Below are positions 45,006-55,116 of a stretch of DNA of 64,000 bases, piece by piece (within the stretch, counting starts at the first letter, position 1; every line of letters starts with the position of its first letter). Under the pieces are notes generated by a model that was not told the DNA's origin, did not search any database, and was given only the letters and a program-made list of their open reading frames with translations. Source of the stretch: Cupriavidus oxalaticus. Lineage in GTDB: Bacteria > Pseudomonadota > Gammaproteobacteria > Burkholderiales > Burkholderiaceae. The position numbers and the translations under genes are program-made. The DNA lies in assembly GCF_016894385.1 (NCBI RefSeq), contig NZ_CP069812.1, forward strand, positions 2,976,001 through 3,040,000. The letters are read 5' to 3'.

Positions 45006-46514
45006 TCAGCGCTGCAGCGGCGCGAACATCGCCCCCAGGTCGAGGTGCGCCGCCAGGGTATCGGCGAGCCGCTCGATCGACGCTTCGCGCAGCGCATCGA
45101 GGTCCACTGCCTGCGCCTTGTCGAGCCCTGCCCAGCGCAGCAGCGCCTGGCAGCCGGCCGGGTCGTCGAACAGGCCATGGACGTAGGTCGCCAGCACCTG
45201 GCCATCGGCCGAGCAGGCGCCGTCGGGGCGCAGGGTGCCGTCGCCGCGGTCCAGCCACAGCGCGGGCCGCTCCAGCCCGGCGCCAGTGGTGACGCCGAGA
45301 TGGATCTCGTAGCCGCGCACCGGCGCGTCCGCGTCCGCCAGCCGCCCGCTGACCTGGCGCAGCTGCTTCTCGGCGGCGAGCGTGGTCTCGTAGTCGAGCC
45401 ATCCCAGGCCCGCGCTGCTGCCGGCAGGGCCTTCGCGGCCGTCGGGGTCATGCACCTGCCGGCCCAGCATCTGCATGCCGCCGCAGATACCGACCAGCTT
45501 GCCGCCGTAGCGCAGGTGCCGCTGCAACGCGGCTTCCCACCCGTTGGCGCGCAGGAAGGCCAGGTCGGCACGCACGCTCTTGCTGCCGGGCAACACCATC
45601 AGGTCAGCGGGCGGGACCGGCATGCCGGGGCCGATGAACCGCAGGTCCACCTGCGGATGGGCGCGCAGCGCGTCGAAATCGGTATGGTTGGCGATGCGCG
45701 GCAGCACCGGCACGATCACGCGCAGCCGCTGCGCGTCGGACTCGATGGCCTGCGTGCCGATGATGGCGTCCTCCGCGTCCAGGTGCAGGCCGTGCAGGTA
45801 TGGCAGCACGCCGAACACCGGCTTGCCGGTGCGCGCGGTGAGCCAGTCCAGGCCCGGTTCGAGCAGGCCGATGTCGCCGCGGAAGCGGTTGATGATGAAG
45901 CCGGTCACGCGCGCGCGTTCGCTGCCGGACAGGCAATCGAGCGTGCCGACCAGGTGCGCGAACACGCCGCCGCGGTCGATATCGGCAACCAGCACCACCG
46001 GGCAGTCGACCCGCTCGGCAAAGCCCATGTTGGCGATATCGCGCTCGCGCAGGTTGATCTCGGCGGGGCTGCCGGCGCCTTCCACCAGCACCACGTCATG
46101 GGCCTGCTCCAGCCGCGCATGCGAGGCCAGCACCGCCTTCATCGCCTCGGGCTTGTAGGCGTGGTAGGCGCGGGCATCGAGGTCGAGCCGCGCGCGGCCG
46201 TGGATGATCACCTGCGCGCCGGTGTCGCTGCTGGGCTTGAGCAGCACCGGGTTCATGTCGGTATGCGGCGCCAGCCGGGCGGCCTGCGCCTGCAAGGCCT
46301 GCGCGCGGCCGATCTCGCCGCCGTCGGCGGTCACCGCGCTGTTCAGCGCCATGTTCTGCGGCTTGAACGGCGCCACGCGCGTGCCGGCGCGCGCCAGCAC
46401 GCGGCACAGCCCGGCGACCACGGTGCTCTTGCCGGCATCGGAGGTGGTGCCCTGGACCATCAGCGTGCCGCGCAGGGCACCCGGCGCCAGGGAAAGCGGG
46501 AAATCGGTATGCAT
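45006..46514 (-). CDS. cobQ: Cobyric acid synthase
   Basis: A 502-aa amidotransferase that amidates four carboxylates of adenosylcobyrinic acid diamide with glutamine. The ATP-binding N-terminus has [19 protein letters not shown] (about residues 19-37) and [16 protein letters not shown]; the class I glutaminase-like domain has the catalytic cysteine in [11 protein letters not shown] (about residue 345). The ATG at 46514 begins the conserved part. The gene diverges from cobU with only 72 bp between starts. Confidence 0.95.
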   Translation of the reverse strand: MHTDFPLSLAPGALRGTLMVQGTTSDAGKSTVVAGLCRVLARAGTRVAPFKPQNMALNSAVTADGGEIGRAQALQAQAARLAPHTDMNPVLLKPSSDTGAQVIIHGRARLDLDARAYHAYKPEAMKAVLASHARLEQAHDVVLVEGAGSPAEINLRERDIANMGFAERVDCPVVLVADIDRGGVFAHLVGTLDCLSGSERARVTGFIINRFRGDIGLLEPGLDWLTARTGKPVFGVLPYLHGLHLDAEDAIIGTQAIESDAQRLRVIVPVLPRIANHTDFDALRAHPQVDLRFIGPGMPVPPADLMVLPGSKSVRADLAFLRANGWEAALQRHLRYGGKLVGICGGMQMLGRQVHDPDGREGPAGSSAGLGWLDYETTLAAEKQLRQVSGRLADADAPVRGYEIHLGVTTGAGLERPALWLDRGDGTLRPDGACSADGQVLATYVHGLFDDPAGCQALLRWAGLDKAQAVDLDALREASIERLADTLAAHLDLGAMFAPLQR

Positions 46515-46574
46515 CGGCGGATTATCGCACCGGCCTCCAGGCGAAGGCGGGATGCGAGGGTGGGATGCGGCGGC

Positions 46575-46580
46575 TACAAT
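46575..46580 (+). promoter_or_regulatory. -10 element placing cobU as a possible leaderless mRNA
   Basis: TACAAT ends 6 bases before the cobU ATG at 46587, so transcription would begin at or next to the start codon. No ribosome-binding motif is visible and the -35 region is poor. Confidence 0.4.
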
Positions 46581-46586
46581 ACGCGG

Positions 46587-47252
46587 ATGGAAACCCCGGC
46601 CATCGCCCCTGAATCCGCCACCGCCAGCGCGGCGAAGCCGCTTGCCACCGGCACGTCCGGCGCGCGGCAGCTGACGCTGGTGCTGGGCGGCGCGCGCTCC
46701 GGCAAGAGCCACTACGCCGAACAGCTGGCGAGCGACCACGCCGGCATCACCGGCGGGCCGGTCACGTATATCGCCACCGCGCGCCAGGATCCCGCCCTGG
46801 CCGACCAGGAACTCGAAGTCCGCATCGCGCTGCACCGCGCCCGCCGCCCCGTCGACTGGCGCCTGGTGGAAGAGCCGGTGCGGCTGGCCGATGCGCTCTA
46901 TGCCAACGCGCGCCACGACGGCTGCATCCTGGTGGACTGCATGACGCTGTGGATGAACAACCTGCTCTTCCCCGACGGCCGCAGCTATCCCGACCACGGC
47001 GTGATCACGCCGCCCGATGCCTTCACCGAAGAAATCGAGTCGCTGCTGGCCGCGCTGCCCACGCTGCCCGGCCACGTGATCCTGGTCTCCAACGAGATCG
47101 GCTTCGGCGTGGTGCCGATGGGCGCAATCACCCGCTTCTACGTCGATGAACTGGGACGCCTGAACCAGAAACTGGCCGCCGCCGCGGATCGCGTGCGGCT
47201 GCTGGTGGCGGGCATCCCGGTCCCGGTCAAGGGCGCCGATCCCGCATGCTGA
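46587..47252 (+). CDS. cobU: Adenosylcobinamide kinase / guanylyltransferase
   Basis: A 221-aa bifunctional enzyme that phosphorylates adenosylcobinamide and then attaches GMP, activating it for nucleotide-loop assembly. The P-loop [15 protein letters not shown] lies near residue 33; [11 protein letters not shown] and the segment [12 protein letters not shown] are the family hallmarks. A non-conserved Ala/Thr-rich leader of about 28 residues precedes the P-loop domain. The stop overlaps the start of cbiB. It heads the plus-strand arm cobU-cbiB-cobD-btuF. Confidence 0.95.
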   Translation: METPAIAPESATASAAKPLATGTSGARQLTLVLGGARSGKSHYAEQLASDHAGITGGPVTYIATARQDPALADQELEVRIALHRARRPVDWRLVEEPVRLADALYANARHDGCILVDCMTLWMNNLLFPDGRSYPDHGVITPPDAFTEEIESLLAALPTLPGHVILVSNEIGFGVVPMGAITRFYVDELGRLNQKLAAAADRVRLLVAGIPVPVKGADPAC

Positions 47253-48229
47253 TGCAGGCCTGGCAGGCCTGGCCCGCTTGCGTGGCCGCGGCGCTGGCCG
47301 GCGTGCTGCTTGACCAGTGGCTGGGCGAGCCGCGCCGCTTCCATCCGCTGGTGGGCTTTGGCCGCCTCGCTGCGGCCCTCGAACGGCGCTGCAACGATCC
47401 CGGACGCCGCGGCACGCCGTGGCGGCAGCGCGTGGCGGGCCTTGCCGGCTGGTGCGTACTGGTGCTGGTGCCGGCGGCGCTCGCATGGTGGCTGGTCGCT
47501 GCGGCAGCGCGCTGGCACCCGCTCGCGGCACTGGCGCTGCATGCCATCGCCCTGTACGCCGCGCTCGGCGCGCGCAGCCTGCACCAGCATATCGCCCCGA
47601 TTGCCGACGCCCTCGCCGCCGCGGACCTGCCCACCGCGCGCACGCTGACCGCGCGCATCGTCTCGCGCGATACCGCCGATGCCGATGCCGAGGCCCTGGC
47701 GCGCGCCGCCTGCGAATCGGCGCTGGAGAACGGCAACGATGCCGTCTTCGGCGCGCTGTTCTGGTTCCTGCTCGGCGGCGCGCCGGCGGTGATCGTGTTC
47801 CGGCTGGCCAATACGCTCGATGCGATGTGGGGCTACCGCACGCCGCGGCTGCAATATTTCGGCTGGGCGGCGGCGCGCATCGACGATGCGCTCAACCTGG
47901 TTCCCGCGCGGCTGACTGCGCTGTCGTACGCGCTGCTGGGCGCCACCGCGCAGGCGCTGCGCTGCTGGCGCACGCAGGCGCCGGCATGGTCCAGTCCCAA
48001 TGCCGGCCCGGTGATGGCGGCGGGCGCCGGCGCGGTCGGCGTGCAGCTTGGCGGTCCGGCGCGCTATCACGGCGAGCTGGAACAACGTCCGCCGCTGGGT
48101 GCCGGCAGCGCGCCGCAGGCCGAGCACGTGATGGCGTGCCTGCGGCTGGTCCATCGCACCTTGTGGCTGTGGCTGGCGCTCGCGGGCGCCGGCGCGCTGG
48201 CCGTTCTTGCCGTGTCCGCACCGACGTGA
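47246..48229 (+). CDS. cbiB: Adenosylcobinamide-phosphate synthase
   Basis: A 327-aa membrane enzyme joining the aminopropanol (phosphate) arm to adenosylcobyric acid. The start [19 protein letters not shown] (about residues 19-37) and the segment [20 protein letters not shown] (about 132-151) define the CbiB/CobD family; several hydrophobic helices follow. It overlaps cobU by 7 bases and cobD by 4 (GTGA), so the three are translationally coupled. Confidence 0.94.
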   Translation: MLMQAWQAWPACVAAALAGVLLDQWLGEPRRFHPLVGFGRLAAALERRCNDPGRRGTPWRQRVAGLAGWCVLVLVPAALAWWLVAAAARWHPLAALALHAIALYAALGARSLHQHIAPIADALAAADLPTARTLTARIVSRDTADADAEALARAACESALENGNDAVFGALFWFLLGGAPAVIVFRLANTLDAMWGYRTPRLQYFGWAAARIDDALNLVPARLTALSYALLGATAQALRCWRTQAPAWSSPNAGPVMAAGAGAVGVQLGGPARYHGELEQRPPLGAGSAPQAEHVMACLRLVHRTLWLWLALAGAGALAVLAVSAPT

Positions 48230-49245
48230 GCCCTGCCCTCCCCCCGATCCGCCATGGCGGCAACCTGCTGGCCGCGGTGCGCCGCTACGGCCGCGCCGAA
48301 GCCGACTGGCTCGACTTGTCCACCGGCATCCATCCCGACGGCTATCCCGTGCCGGCGCTGCCCGCTTCCGCATGGCAGCGGCTGCCGCAGGACGGCGACG
48401 GGCTCGCCGAACTGGCCGCCCAGGCCTTCGGCGCGCCGCAGGCGTTGCCGGTGGCCGGCTCGCAGGCCGCGATCCGTACGCTGCCAGGCCTGCTGCGGCC
48501 GGGGCGCGTCGGCATTGCCGCGCTCGGCTACAGCGAGTACGCACCGGCCTTCGCCTCGGCCGGCCACACGGTAGTGCCGCTGGACGAAGCGGACTTCGCC
48601 CGCGCGGACCTGGCCGACGCGCTCGACCATCTGGTCGTCGTCAATCCCAACAACCCGACCGCCCGGCTGCTGCCGCCGGCAACGCTGCTGCGCTGGCATG
48701 CCGCGCTGGCCGGACGCGGCGGCACGCTGCTGGTCGATGAGGCCTTTATCGATTGCCTGCCCGCGGCATCGGTCGCCGCCCACAGCGGCGCTGAAGGGCT
48801 GGTGGTGCTGCGCTCGATCGGCAAGTTCTATGGTCTCGCCGGCATCCGCTGCGGCTTCGTGCTGGCGCACCAGCCGTTGCTCGATGCCCTGCATGCGCGG
48901 CTGGGCCACTGGACCGTCTCGGGGCCGGCGCGCGCCGTCGCCCGGCATGCGCTGGCGGACCGCCGGTGGCAGGAAGCCACGCGGGCGCAGCTGGGCCTGT
49001 CCGGCGCACGGCTCGGCACGCTGCTGGCGCGCCACGGGCTGACCGCCGTCGTGCACCCGCTGTTCTGCTGGGTGCCGCATGCCGACGCGCTAACGCTGCA
49101 CGAAGCGCTGGCGCGCGAGGGCGTCTGGACCCGATACTTCGAGGCCGCCGGCGGCTGCCTGCCGAGCCTGCGCCTCGGCCTGCCGCCTGACCGGCCGGCA
49201 TGCTGGCAACGGCTCGATGCCGCGCTGGCCGCCGTGACCGCCTGA
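48226..49245 (+). CDS. cobD: Threonine-phosphate decarboxylase
   Basis: A 339-aa PLP enzyme (aminotransferase fold) that makes the aminopropanol phosphate linker from threonine phosphate. Typical features are [14 protein letters not shown] (about residue 9), [22 protein letters not shown] and the PLP lysine in [17 protein letters not shown] (about residue 203). The start is GTG at 48226, overlapping the cbiB stop. It is called cobC in the alternative nomenclature. Confidence 0.93.
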   Translation: MSPALPPIRHGGNLLAAVRRYGRAEADWLDLSTGIHPDGYPVPALPASAWQRLPQDGDGLAELAAQAFGAPQALPVAGSQAAIRTLPGLLRPGRVGIAALGYSEYAPAFASAGHTVVPLDEADFARADLADALDHLVVVNPNNPTARLLPPATLLRWHAALAGRGGTLLVDEAFIDCLPAASVAAHSGAEGLVVLRSIGKFYGLAGIRCGFVLAHQPLLDALHARLGHWTVSGPARAVARHALADRRWQEATRAQLGLSGARLGTLLARHGLTAVVHPLFCWVPHADALTLHEALAREGVWTRYFEAAGGCLPSLRLGLPPDRPACWQRLDAALAAVTA

Positions 49246-49253
49246 CCCTCACC

Positions 49254-50168
49254 ATGCACGCCTTGAAATTCGCCATTGCCCCGGCGCTGGCCGCCACCGC
49301 CCTGCTTGCCGTACCCTCTGCACAAGCCGCCGTATCGGTAGTCGACGACGCCGGCCAGACCATCACGCTGGCCCAGCCGGCACGCCGCGTGGTCTCGCTG
49401 GCGCCGCACGTGACCGAGATGATCTTTGCCGCCGGCGGCGGCGACCGCATCGTCGGCACGGTCCACTACAGCGACTACCCGCCGCAGGCGCGCGCCATCC
49501 CGCGCGTGGGCGACAACAAGGCGCTGGACCTGGAGCGCATCGCCGCGCTCAAGCCCGACCTGATCGTGGTCTGGCGCCATGGCAATGCGCAGAAGCAGAC
49601 CGACCGCCTGCGCGCGCTCGGCCTGCCGCTGTTCTACAGCGAGCCGCGCAAGCTGGCATCGATCCCGGAAAACGTGGAGAAGCTGGGCACGCTGCTGGGC
49701 ACGGAAGCGACCGCGCGGCGCGCCGCCGACAATTTCCGCCAGCAGGTGGAGACGCTGCGCAAGACCTACGCAACGCGGCCTCCGGTGACCGTGTTCTACC
49801 AGGTCTGGCAGCAACCGCTGATGACGCTCAACGGCCAGCACCTGGTCAGCGACATGCTGGCGCTGTGCGGCGGGCGCAATCTGTTCGGGGCCGAGACGCC
49901 GCTGGTGCCGACCGTGTCGGTCGAGGCGGTGGTGGCGGGCAATCCGGAAGCGATGCTGACCGCCGGCATGGGCGCCACGCGCTCGGACCAGCCGCTGCCC
50001 GACTACGCGATGTGGCAGCGCTGGAAGCAAATCACCGCGGTGGCGCGCAACAACCTGTTCGTGATCGACGGCGACCTGGTCAATCGCGCCGGTCCGCGCG
50101 TGGTGCAAGGCATCGAACAGATCTGCAAGGACCTCGATGTGGCGCGCAGCCGGCGCCCGGCGCGCTGA
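49254..50168 (+). CDS. btuF: Cobalamin ABC transporter binding protein
   Basis: A 304-aa periplasmic binding protein of the BtuF/FhuD type. A signal peptide ends near PSAQA (about residue 23); the N-lobe starts PARRVVSLAPHVTEMIFAAG and the linker helix region lies about residues 140-165. It hands corrinoids to BtuCD, which here are encoded on the opposite strand. The ATG at 49254 is 8 bp after cobD. Its stop codon abuts the stop of the convergent cobC, with no spacer. Confidence 0.92.
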   Translation: MHALKFAIAPALAATALLAVPSAQAAVSVVDDAGQTITLAQPARRVVSLAPHVTEMIFAAGGGDRIVGTVHYSDYPPQARAIPRVGDNKALDLERIAALKPDLIVVWRHGNAQKQTDRLRALGLPLFYSEPRKLASIPENVEKLGTLLGTEATARRAADNFRQQVETLRKTYATRPPVTVFYQVWQQPLMTLNGQHLVSDMLALCGGRNLFGAETPLVPTVSVEAVVAGNPEAMLTAGMGATRSDQPLPDYAMWQRWKQITAVARNNLFVIDGDLVNRAGPRVVQGIEQICKDLDVARSRRPAR

Positions 50169-50750
50169 TCAGCCGCCTCGGTTCCACCATTCGAGCCGCG
50201 CTCCATCCGCACCCAGCCGGAAGCGACAGCTCGCGCCGAAGCCCAGCGCCCAGTTGACCGTCACCGACAGCGGCACGCCGAGCCAGTGCGCGGCCAGCAT
50301 GCGCATCGGACCCGCATGGCCGACCACCCACAGGCAGCGATCGTCGCGCACATCGAGAGAATCGGCCCAGCCAGCCACGCGCGCCATCGCCTGCGCCGGC
50401 GACTCGCCGCCGTGCGGGCGCGCATGCAGCAGGTCCGCTGCCCACTGGTCCAGCGCGGCGCGGTCGATCGCGTCCCACGCAACACCTTCCCAATTGCCGA
50501 AGTCCAACTCGCGCAACAGCGGTTCGGTGGCGATGGCCGGCACGCCGGCCGGCAAGGTCTGCACCAGCGCCTGCGCGGTCCCGAGCGCACGCGCCAGCGG
50601 GCTGCTGACGATGCGCGCCGGCGCCGGCAGGCCCGCCACGATCTGTGCGGCAACCGGCATCAGTGGCGACACCAGCGGCAGGTCGAGGCAGCCGTAGCAA
50701 GTGCCCGCGGCCACCTCCGGCTGCGCATGGCGGATCAGGACCAGGTCCAT
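50169..50750 (-). CDS. cobC: Alpha-ribazole phosphatase (histidine phosphatase family)
   Basis: A 193-aa phosphoglycerate-mutase-like enzyme that dephosphorylates alpha-ribazole phosphate (or adenosylcobalamin phosphate) at the end of nucleotide-loop assembly. The catalytic histidine is in LVLIRHAQPEV (His 8 or so), and the second in VVGHAGPMRMLA (about 142). LRELDFGNWEG (about 82-92) is typical. It overlaps cobS by 16 bases and is the last gene of the riboswitch-controlled arm. Confidence 0.92.
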   Translation of the reverse strand: MDLVLIRHAQPEVAAGTCYGCLDLPLVSPLMPVAAQIVAGLPAPARIVSSPLARALGTAQALVQTLPAGVPAIATEPLLRELDFGNWEGVAWDAIDRAALDQWAADLLHARPHGGESPAQAMARVAGWADSLDVRDDRCLWVVGHAGPMRMLAAHWLGVPLSVTVNWALGFGASCRFRLGADGARLEWWNRGG

Positions 50751-51550
50751 GCCGATGCCACCAGGTAGATCAGGATCTCGGCGCACTGCTGGGCCATGCC
50801 GAGGCAATCGCCGGTATAGCCGCCGATGCGGCGCACGAAGTAGCGGCCGAGCAGCACGCGCAACACGAGCAGCGCCACTGCGGCAGCCGCGAAGAAAGAC
50901 GGCGATACCAGCCACAGCGGCACCACCCCGCACAGCAGCGCGAACCCCAGCCCTGCACCGGCGAGCCGCTGCGCCACCGGCTTTGCCTTGCCTTCCGGAC
51001 GCACGTATTGCAGCGTGGCAAGGTAGCTGACCGCCATCGTGCGGCTGGCGGCGTGCGCTGCCACCAGCACCCCCAGCAATATCGCCGGACCGTGCTGCGT
51101 GCCGATCGCCACCAGCAGTTGCCACTTGAGCAGCAGCGCCACCACCAGCGCGATGGCGCCGAACGCGCCGATGCGGGAGTCGTGCATGATGCGCAGCACG
51201 TCTTCGCGCTGCCATGCGCCGCCGAAGGCATCGACGCAGTCGGCCAGGCCGTCCTCATGGAAGGCGCCGGTCAGCAGCAACGTGGCCGCCATGCCCAGCA
51301 GCACCGCCACGCCGATCGGCCACCACTGCAGCGCGCCCCACGTGACCAGCGCCCCGGCGCCGCCGACCAGCAAGCCCACCAGCGGGAAATAACGCGCCGC
51401 GGCATGCAGGTAATGCGGCTCGAATCCGACCCATCGCGCCAGCCAGCCAGGCAGCGGCACACGCGTGAAATAGCCCAGCGCTGTAAAAAAATAGCGCAGC
51501 TCACCACCGAAGCCGGCGGGCGTGGGCGCGGGGTCGGACGGCACGCTCAT
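50735..51550 (-). CDS. cobS: Cobalamin (5'-phosphate) synthase
   Basis: A 271-aa integral membrane enzyme that joins adenosylcobinamide-GDP with alpha-ribazole or its phosphate. The acidic signature FHEDGLADCVDAFGG (about residues 88-102) binds the metal; RIMHDSRIGAFGAIALV follows directly. Six or so hydrophobic helices are evident. Its ATG overlaps the cobT stop (ATGA at 51550-51547). Confidence 0.95.
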   Translation of the reverse strand: MSVPSDPAPTPAGFGGELRYFFTALGYFTRVPLPGWLARWVGFEPHYLHAAARYFPLVGLLVGGAGALVTWGALQWWPIGVAVLLGMAATLLLTGAFHEDGLADCVDAFGGAWQREDVLRIMHDSRIGAFGAIALVVALLLKWQLLVAIGTQHGPAILLGVLVAAHAASRTMAVSYLATLQYVRPEGKAKPVAQRLAGAGLGFALLCGVVPLWLVSPSFFAAAAVALLVLRVLLGRYFVRRIGGYTGDCLGMAQQCAEILIYLVASAWTWS

Positions 51551-52587
51551 GCCGAGGCCGTGCTGACGCCGGCGCCGCTGAAGGTTGCCATCTCGTTGAG
51601 GAACGCGACCGCGGACGCGAGCAGCGGCCACGCCAGCGCGGCGCCGGTGCCCTCGCCCAAGCGCAGGTCCAGCGCCAGCAGCGGCTCGGCGCCGAAGTGG
51701 TCCAGCAGCGCGCGGTGGCCGCGCTCGTGCGAGCAGTGCGTGAACACGCAGTACTGCAGCACGCTGGGGTCGATGCGCTGCGCCACCAGCAGCGCGGCCG
51801 AGGCGATAAAGCCGTCGACCAGGATCACCATGCGGCTGGCCGCGGCGGCAAGGAAGGCGCCGGCCATCATCGCGATCTCGAAGCCGCCGAACGTCGCCAG
51901 CACGTCCAGCGGCGCCTGCGCATCGGCGTGCAGCGTGAGCGCGCCTTCCAGCACCTCGCGCTTGCGTGCCAGCCCGGCATCGTCGAGCCCGGTGCCGCGG
52001 CCGATGCAGTCCGCCAGCGGCAGCCCGGTCAGCCGCTGCATCAGGCACGCGGCGGCCGAAGTATTGGCAATGCCCATCTCGCCGAAGCCGATCACGTTGC
52101 AGCCCTGCTGGGCATGGCGCAGCACGCGCGCCATGCCGGCGGTCATCGCCGCCGCGGCCTGTTCCGGCGACATCGCCGGTTCCTGCGCGAAGTTGCGGGT
52201 GCCGTCGGCGATGCGGCAGTTGACCAGCCCGGGTGCCGCCGGCAGCGGCGCGCGCACGCCGGCGTCGACGATTTCCAGCGCAATGCCGTGCTGGCGCGAG
52301 AACACATTGATCGCCGCGCCGCCGGCCAGGAAATTCCTGACCATCTGCGCGGTGACCTCGGCCGGATAGGCGCTGACGCCCGCGTCAGCCACGCCGTGGT
52401 CGGCGGCAAAGACGATCACCGTCGGCCGCTGCAGCACGGGGCGCTGCGTGCCGAGGATCAGCCCCAGTTGCAGCGCCAGCGATTCGAGCCGGCCGAGCGC
52501 GCCGAGCGGCTTGGTCTTGTCGTCGATGGCGGCCTGCAGCGCGGGGCGCAGCGTGTTGTCGAGGGGAGTGATTTCGGGAAACTGCAT
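51547..52587 (-). CDS. cobT: Nicotinate-nucleotide-dimethylbenzimidazole phosphoribosyltransferase
   Basis: A 346-aa enzyme that activates the lower-ligand base (usually dimethylbenzimidazole) to alpha-ribazole phosphate. Hallmarks are FAADHGVADAGVSAYPAEVT (about residues 60-79), IGFGEMGIANTSAAA (about 168-182) and the catalytic glutamate region DLRLGEGTGAALAWPLL near residue 310. Length matches the family. It lies 32 bp after cobO. Confidence 0.96.
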   Translation of the reverse strand: MQFPEITPLDNTLRPALQAAIDDKTKPLGALGRLESLALQLGLILGTQRPVLQRPTVIVFAADHGVADAGVSAYPAEVTAQMVRNFLAGGAAINVFSRQHGIALEIVDAGVRAPLPAAPGLVNCRIADGTRNFAQEPAMSPEQAAAAMTAGMARVLRHAQQGCNVIGFGEMGIANTSAAACLMQRLTGLPLADCIGRGTGLDDAGLARKREVLEGALTLHADAQAPLDVLATFGGFEIAMMAGAFLAAAASRMVILVDGFIASAALLVAQRIDPSVLQYCVFTHCSHERGHRALLDHFGAEPLLALDLRLGEGTGAALAWPLLASAVAFLNEMATFSGAGVSTASA

Positions 52588-52619
52588 GATGCTGTGGTTC
52601 TTGTGGTCTGGATCGGGGA

Positions 52620-53252
52620 CTACATTTCCACGCCGCGCTGCGCCTTGATGCCCTGCTGGAAGGCGTGCTTGACCGGCGTCATGTCGGTGACGGTATCGGC
52701 CGCCTCCACCAGCGCCGGCGGTGCGCCGCGGCCGGTGATGACCACGTGCTGCATCGGCGGGCGCGCGCGCAGGTCGGCGATGACCTGGTCCACATCAAGA
52801 TAGTGCAGCTTGAGCGCGATGTTGAGTTCGTCGAGCAGCACCAGCCCGATGGCGGGGTCGCGCAGCATGCCGCGCGCCACTTCCCACGCGGCCTCCGCCT
52901 TGGCCACGTCGCGCGCGCGGTCCTGGGTGTCCCAGGTGTAGCCCTCGCCCATCACGTGGAACGCGCATTCATCGGGAAAGCGGCGCAGGAACATCTCTTC
53001 GCCGGTCGGCTGTGCGCCCTTGATGAACTGGACCACGCCGGCACGCATGCCGTGCCCGAGCGCGCGCACCACCATGCCGAAGCCGGAGCTGGACTTGCCC
53101 TTGCCGTTGCCGGTGGTGATGACGATCACGCCGCGCTCGTCCTGCGCGGCTGCGATCTTCGCGTCGATCACTTCTTTCTTGCGCACCATGCGCGCCTTGT
53201 GGCGCGCGTCGCGCTCCGGGTCATCGGTGGCGGGAGTGTGGGAATCGGTCAT
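52620..53252 (-). CDS. cobO: Cob(I)yrinic acid a,c-diamide adenosyltransferase
   Basis: A 210-aa CobA/BtuR/CobO-type ATP:corrinoid adenosyltransferase that puts the upper adenosyl ligand on corrinoids, including salvaged ones. The P-loop GNGKGKSSSGFGMVVRALGH lies near residue 48; MGEGYTWDTQDR and LVLLDELNIALK complete the family pattern. The start at 53252 overlaps the btuD stop (ATGA). Confidence 0.94.
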   Translation of the reverse strand: MTDSHTPATDDPERDARHKARMVRKKEVIDAKIAAAQDERGVIVITTGNGKGKSSSGFGMVVRALGHGMRAGVVQFIKGAQPTGEEMFLRRFPDECAFHVMGEGYTWDTQDRARDVAKAEAAWEVARGMLRDPAIGLVLLDELNIALKLHYLDVDQVIADLRARPPMQHVVITGRGAPPALVEAADTVTDMTPVKHAFQQGIKAQRGVEM

Positions 53253-54097
53253 GGGTTCGGGTCTTGCGTAAAAGGTCGCGGCGCCGTGGCACCGTCGGGA
53301 ATCAGTGCCGTATGCACGCCGTCGCTGACGCTGACGATGCGGGTTCGCAGCGCGCGCGAGCAATGCTCGGGAGTCAGTACCTGTGCCGCCGGGCCATGCA
53401 GCGCGGTGCCGTCTTCGGCCATCAGCAAGGCATGGGTGGCATAGCGCAGCGCCAGCGTCAGGTCGTGCAGGATCACCACCACGGCGTGGCGGCCGGCGCG
53501 GGCCAGCGCGGCAAGCTGCTCCAGCACCAGGATCTGGTGGCGCAGGTCGAGGTGCGAGACCGGCTCGTCGAGCAGCAGCAGCGGCGCCTGCTGCGCCAGC
53601 GCGGCGGCCAGCGACGCGCGCTGCCGCTCGCCGCCGGACAGCGTCAGCACATCGCGCGCGGCGAGTGCCTCGATGTCCATGGCGCGGATCGCCTCGTGCA
53701 CCACGCGGTCATCCTCGCGCCCGGCCCAGCCCCAGCCGGACAGGTGCGGGTGGCGGCCCACGCGCACCGCATCGAGCACCGACATCGAGAACGTATCGTG
53801 CACGGCCTGCGGCAGGTAGGCGCGCTGGCGCGCCAGCGCCGACGGCGCCACCTGGGCCGCCGGCTTGCCGTCGATCTCGACGCTGCCGCCGTCGACGTGG
53901 CGCAGGCCCGCCAGCGCGGTCATCAGCGTGGACTTGCCGGCGCCGTTGGGCCCGGCGATGCACCATAGCTGGCCCGGGCCGATGTCCAGCGTCAGGCCCT
54001 CGACCAGCACGCGCTGGCCGTTATGCAGCCGCACATCGCGCAGCGCCAGCACGGGGCAGGCCGCAAGCGGCTGCGACCAGTCGGCGCCCGCGTTCAT
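53249..54097 (-). CDS. btuD: Cobalamin ABC transporter ATPase
   Basis: A 282-aa ABC ATPase energising BtuC. Walker A GPNGAGKST (about residue 44), signature LSGGERQRASLA (about 152), Walker B LLLLDEPVSHLD (about 172) and switch histidine in VILHDLTLAL. The FecE/BtuD iron-cobalamin group fits best. Coupled by ATGA overlaps to btuC upstream and cobO downstream. Confidence 0.93.
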   Translation of the reverse strand: MNAGADWSQPLAACPVLALRDVRLHNGQRVLVEGLTLDIGPGQLWCIAGPNGAGKSTLMTALAGLRHVDGGSVEIDGKPAAQVAPSALARQRAYLPQAVHDTFSMSVLDAVRVGRHPHLSGWGWAGREDDRVVHEAIRAMDIEALAARDVLTLSGGERQRASLAAALAQQAPLLLLDEPVSHLDLRHQILVLEQLAALARAGRHAVVVILHDLTLALRYATHALLMAEDGTALHGPAAQVLTPEHCSRALRTRIVSVSDGVHTALIPDGATAPRPFTQDPNP

Positions 54098-55101
54098 CGC
54101 GGCCTCCGCAGCAGCAGGTAGAGGAAGGTCGGCACGCCCAGCAGCGCGGTGATCACGCCCACCGGCAGCTGTGCCGGGGCGATCACGGTGCGCGCGACCA
54201 GGTCGGCCGCCATCAGCAGCGCACCGCCCAGCAGCACCGCTGCCGGCAGCAGCAGGCGCTGGTCGTTGCCCCACGCCAGCCGCACCAGGTGCGGCACGAC
54301 CAGGCCGATAAAGCCGATCGAACCGGCGGTAGTGATGGCGACAGCGATGCACACCGAGGCCAGCAGGAAGGTCAGCAGCCGCACCCGGCCCACGCGCACG
54401 CCCAGCGACTGCGCCACGGTCTCGCCCAGCAGCATCACGTTGAGCGCGCGCGCCATCGGCATGGCCAGCAGCAGCGCGACGATCATCGTGGCGAGCGCGC
54501 CGCCATAGCTGGCGGTGCCGCCCAGGTCGCCGGTCAGCCAGAACAGCATGCCGCGCAGCCGGGATTCCGGTGCCACGGCAAGGATCAGCGTGATCACCGC
54601 GCCCCACCCTGCGGCGAGGATCACGCCCGTCAGCAGCAAGCGCGCACCGGCTTCACGATGGCCGCCCTGCACCTGCGGGTGCAGCAGGTCGCGCCGCGCC
54701 AGCGTTGCCACCAGCAGCATCGAGCACAGCGCGCCGACCGCGGCGGCCGCCTGCACGCCCCACCACGGGGCCAGCACCAGCATCGCCAGCAAGGCACCGA
54801 CCGACGCACCGCCGGAAACGCCCAGCACATAGGGTTCGGCCAGCGGGTTGCGCAGCAGCACCTGCATCAGCGCACCGGACAGCGCCAGCAGCCCGCCGCA
54901 GGCAAAGGCCGCGGCCGCGCGCGGCAGGCGCAGCTCGCGCACGATGGCGCCGGCGGTGCCCGTATCGGCGCCGCTGAGCGCCTGCCACAGCTCGCGCATA
55001 TCGAGCGAGACGCTGCCCAGTGCAAGCGAGGCCGCAAAGACTACGACTGATGCCAGCGCGAGCGCCAGCCACAACGCCAGGGCGCGCCGGAACTCAGACA
55101 T
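54094..55101 (-). CDS. btuC: Cobalamin ABC transporter permease
   Basis: A 335-aa FecCD/BtuC-type permease with about ten helices. Typical are the beginning of the core ELRLPRAAAAFACGGLLALS (about residue 60), NPLAEPYVLGVSGGAS (about 89-104) and GFIGLVVPHLVRL (about 263). It starts 15 bp after btuB and overlaps btuD by 4 bases. Confidence 0.94.
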   Translation of the reverse strand: MSEFRRALALWLALALASVVVFAASLALGSVSLDMRELWQALSGADTGTAGAIVRELRLPRAAAAFACGGLLALSGALMQVLLRNPLAEPYVLGVSGGASVGALLAMLVLAPWWGVQAAAAVGALCSMLLVATLARRDLLHPQVQGGHREAGARLLLTGVILAAGWGAVITLILAVAPESRLRGMLFWLTGDLGGTASYGGALATMIVALLLAMPMARALNVMLLGETVAQSLGVRVGRVRLLTFLLASVCIAVAITTAGSIGFIGLVVPHLVRLAWGNDQRLLLPAAVLLGGALLMAADLVARTVIAPAQLPVGVITALLGVPTFLYLLLRRPR

Positions 55102-55116
55102 GGCGCGCCCGTGCGC

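Noticed and set aside
45006..47531. An 841-aa cobQ-containing frame starting at 47531
   Set aside because: The part before 46514 is antisense to cobU and cbiB and has no similarity to CobQ; the true start is ATG at 46514.
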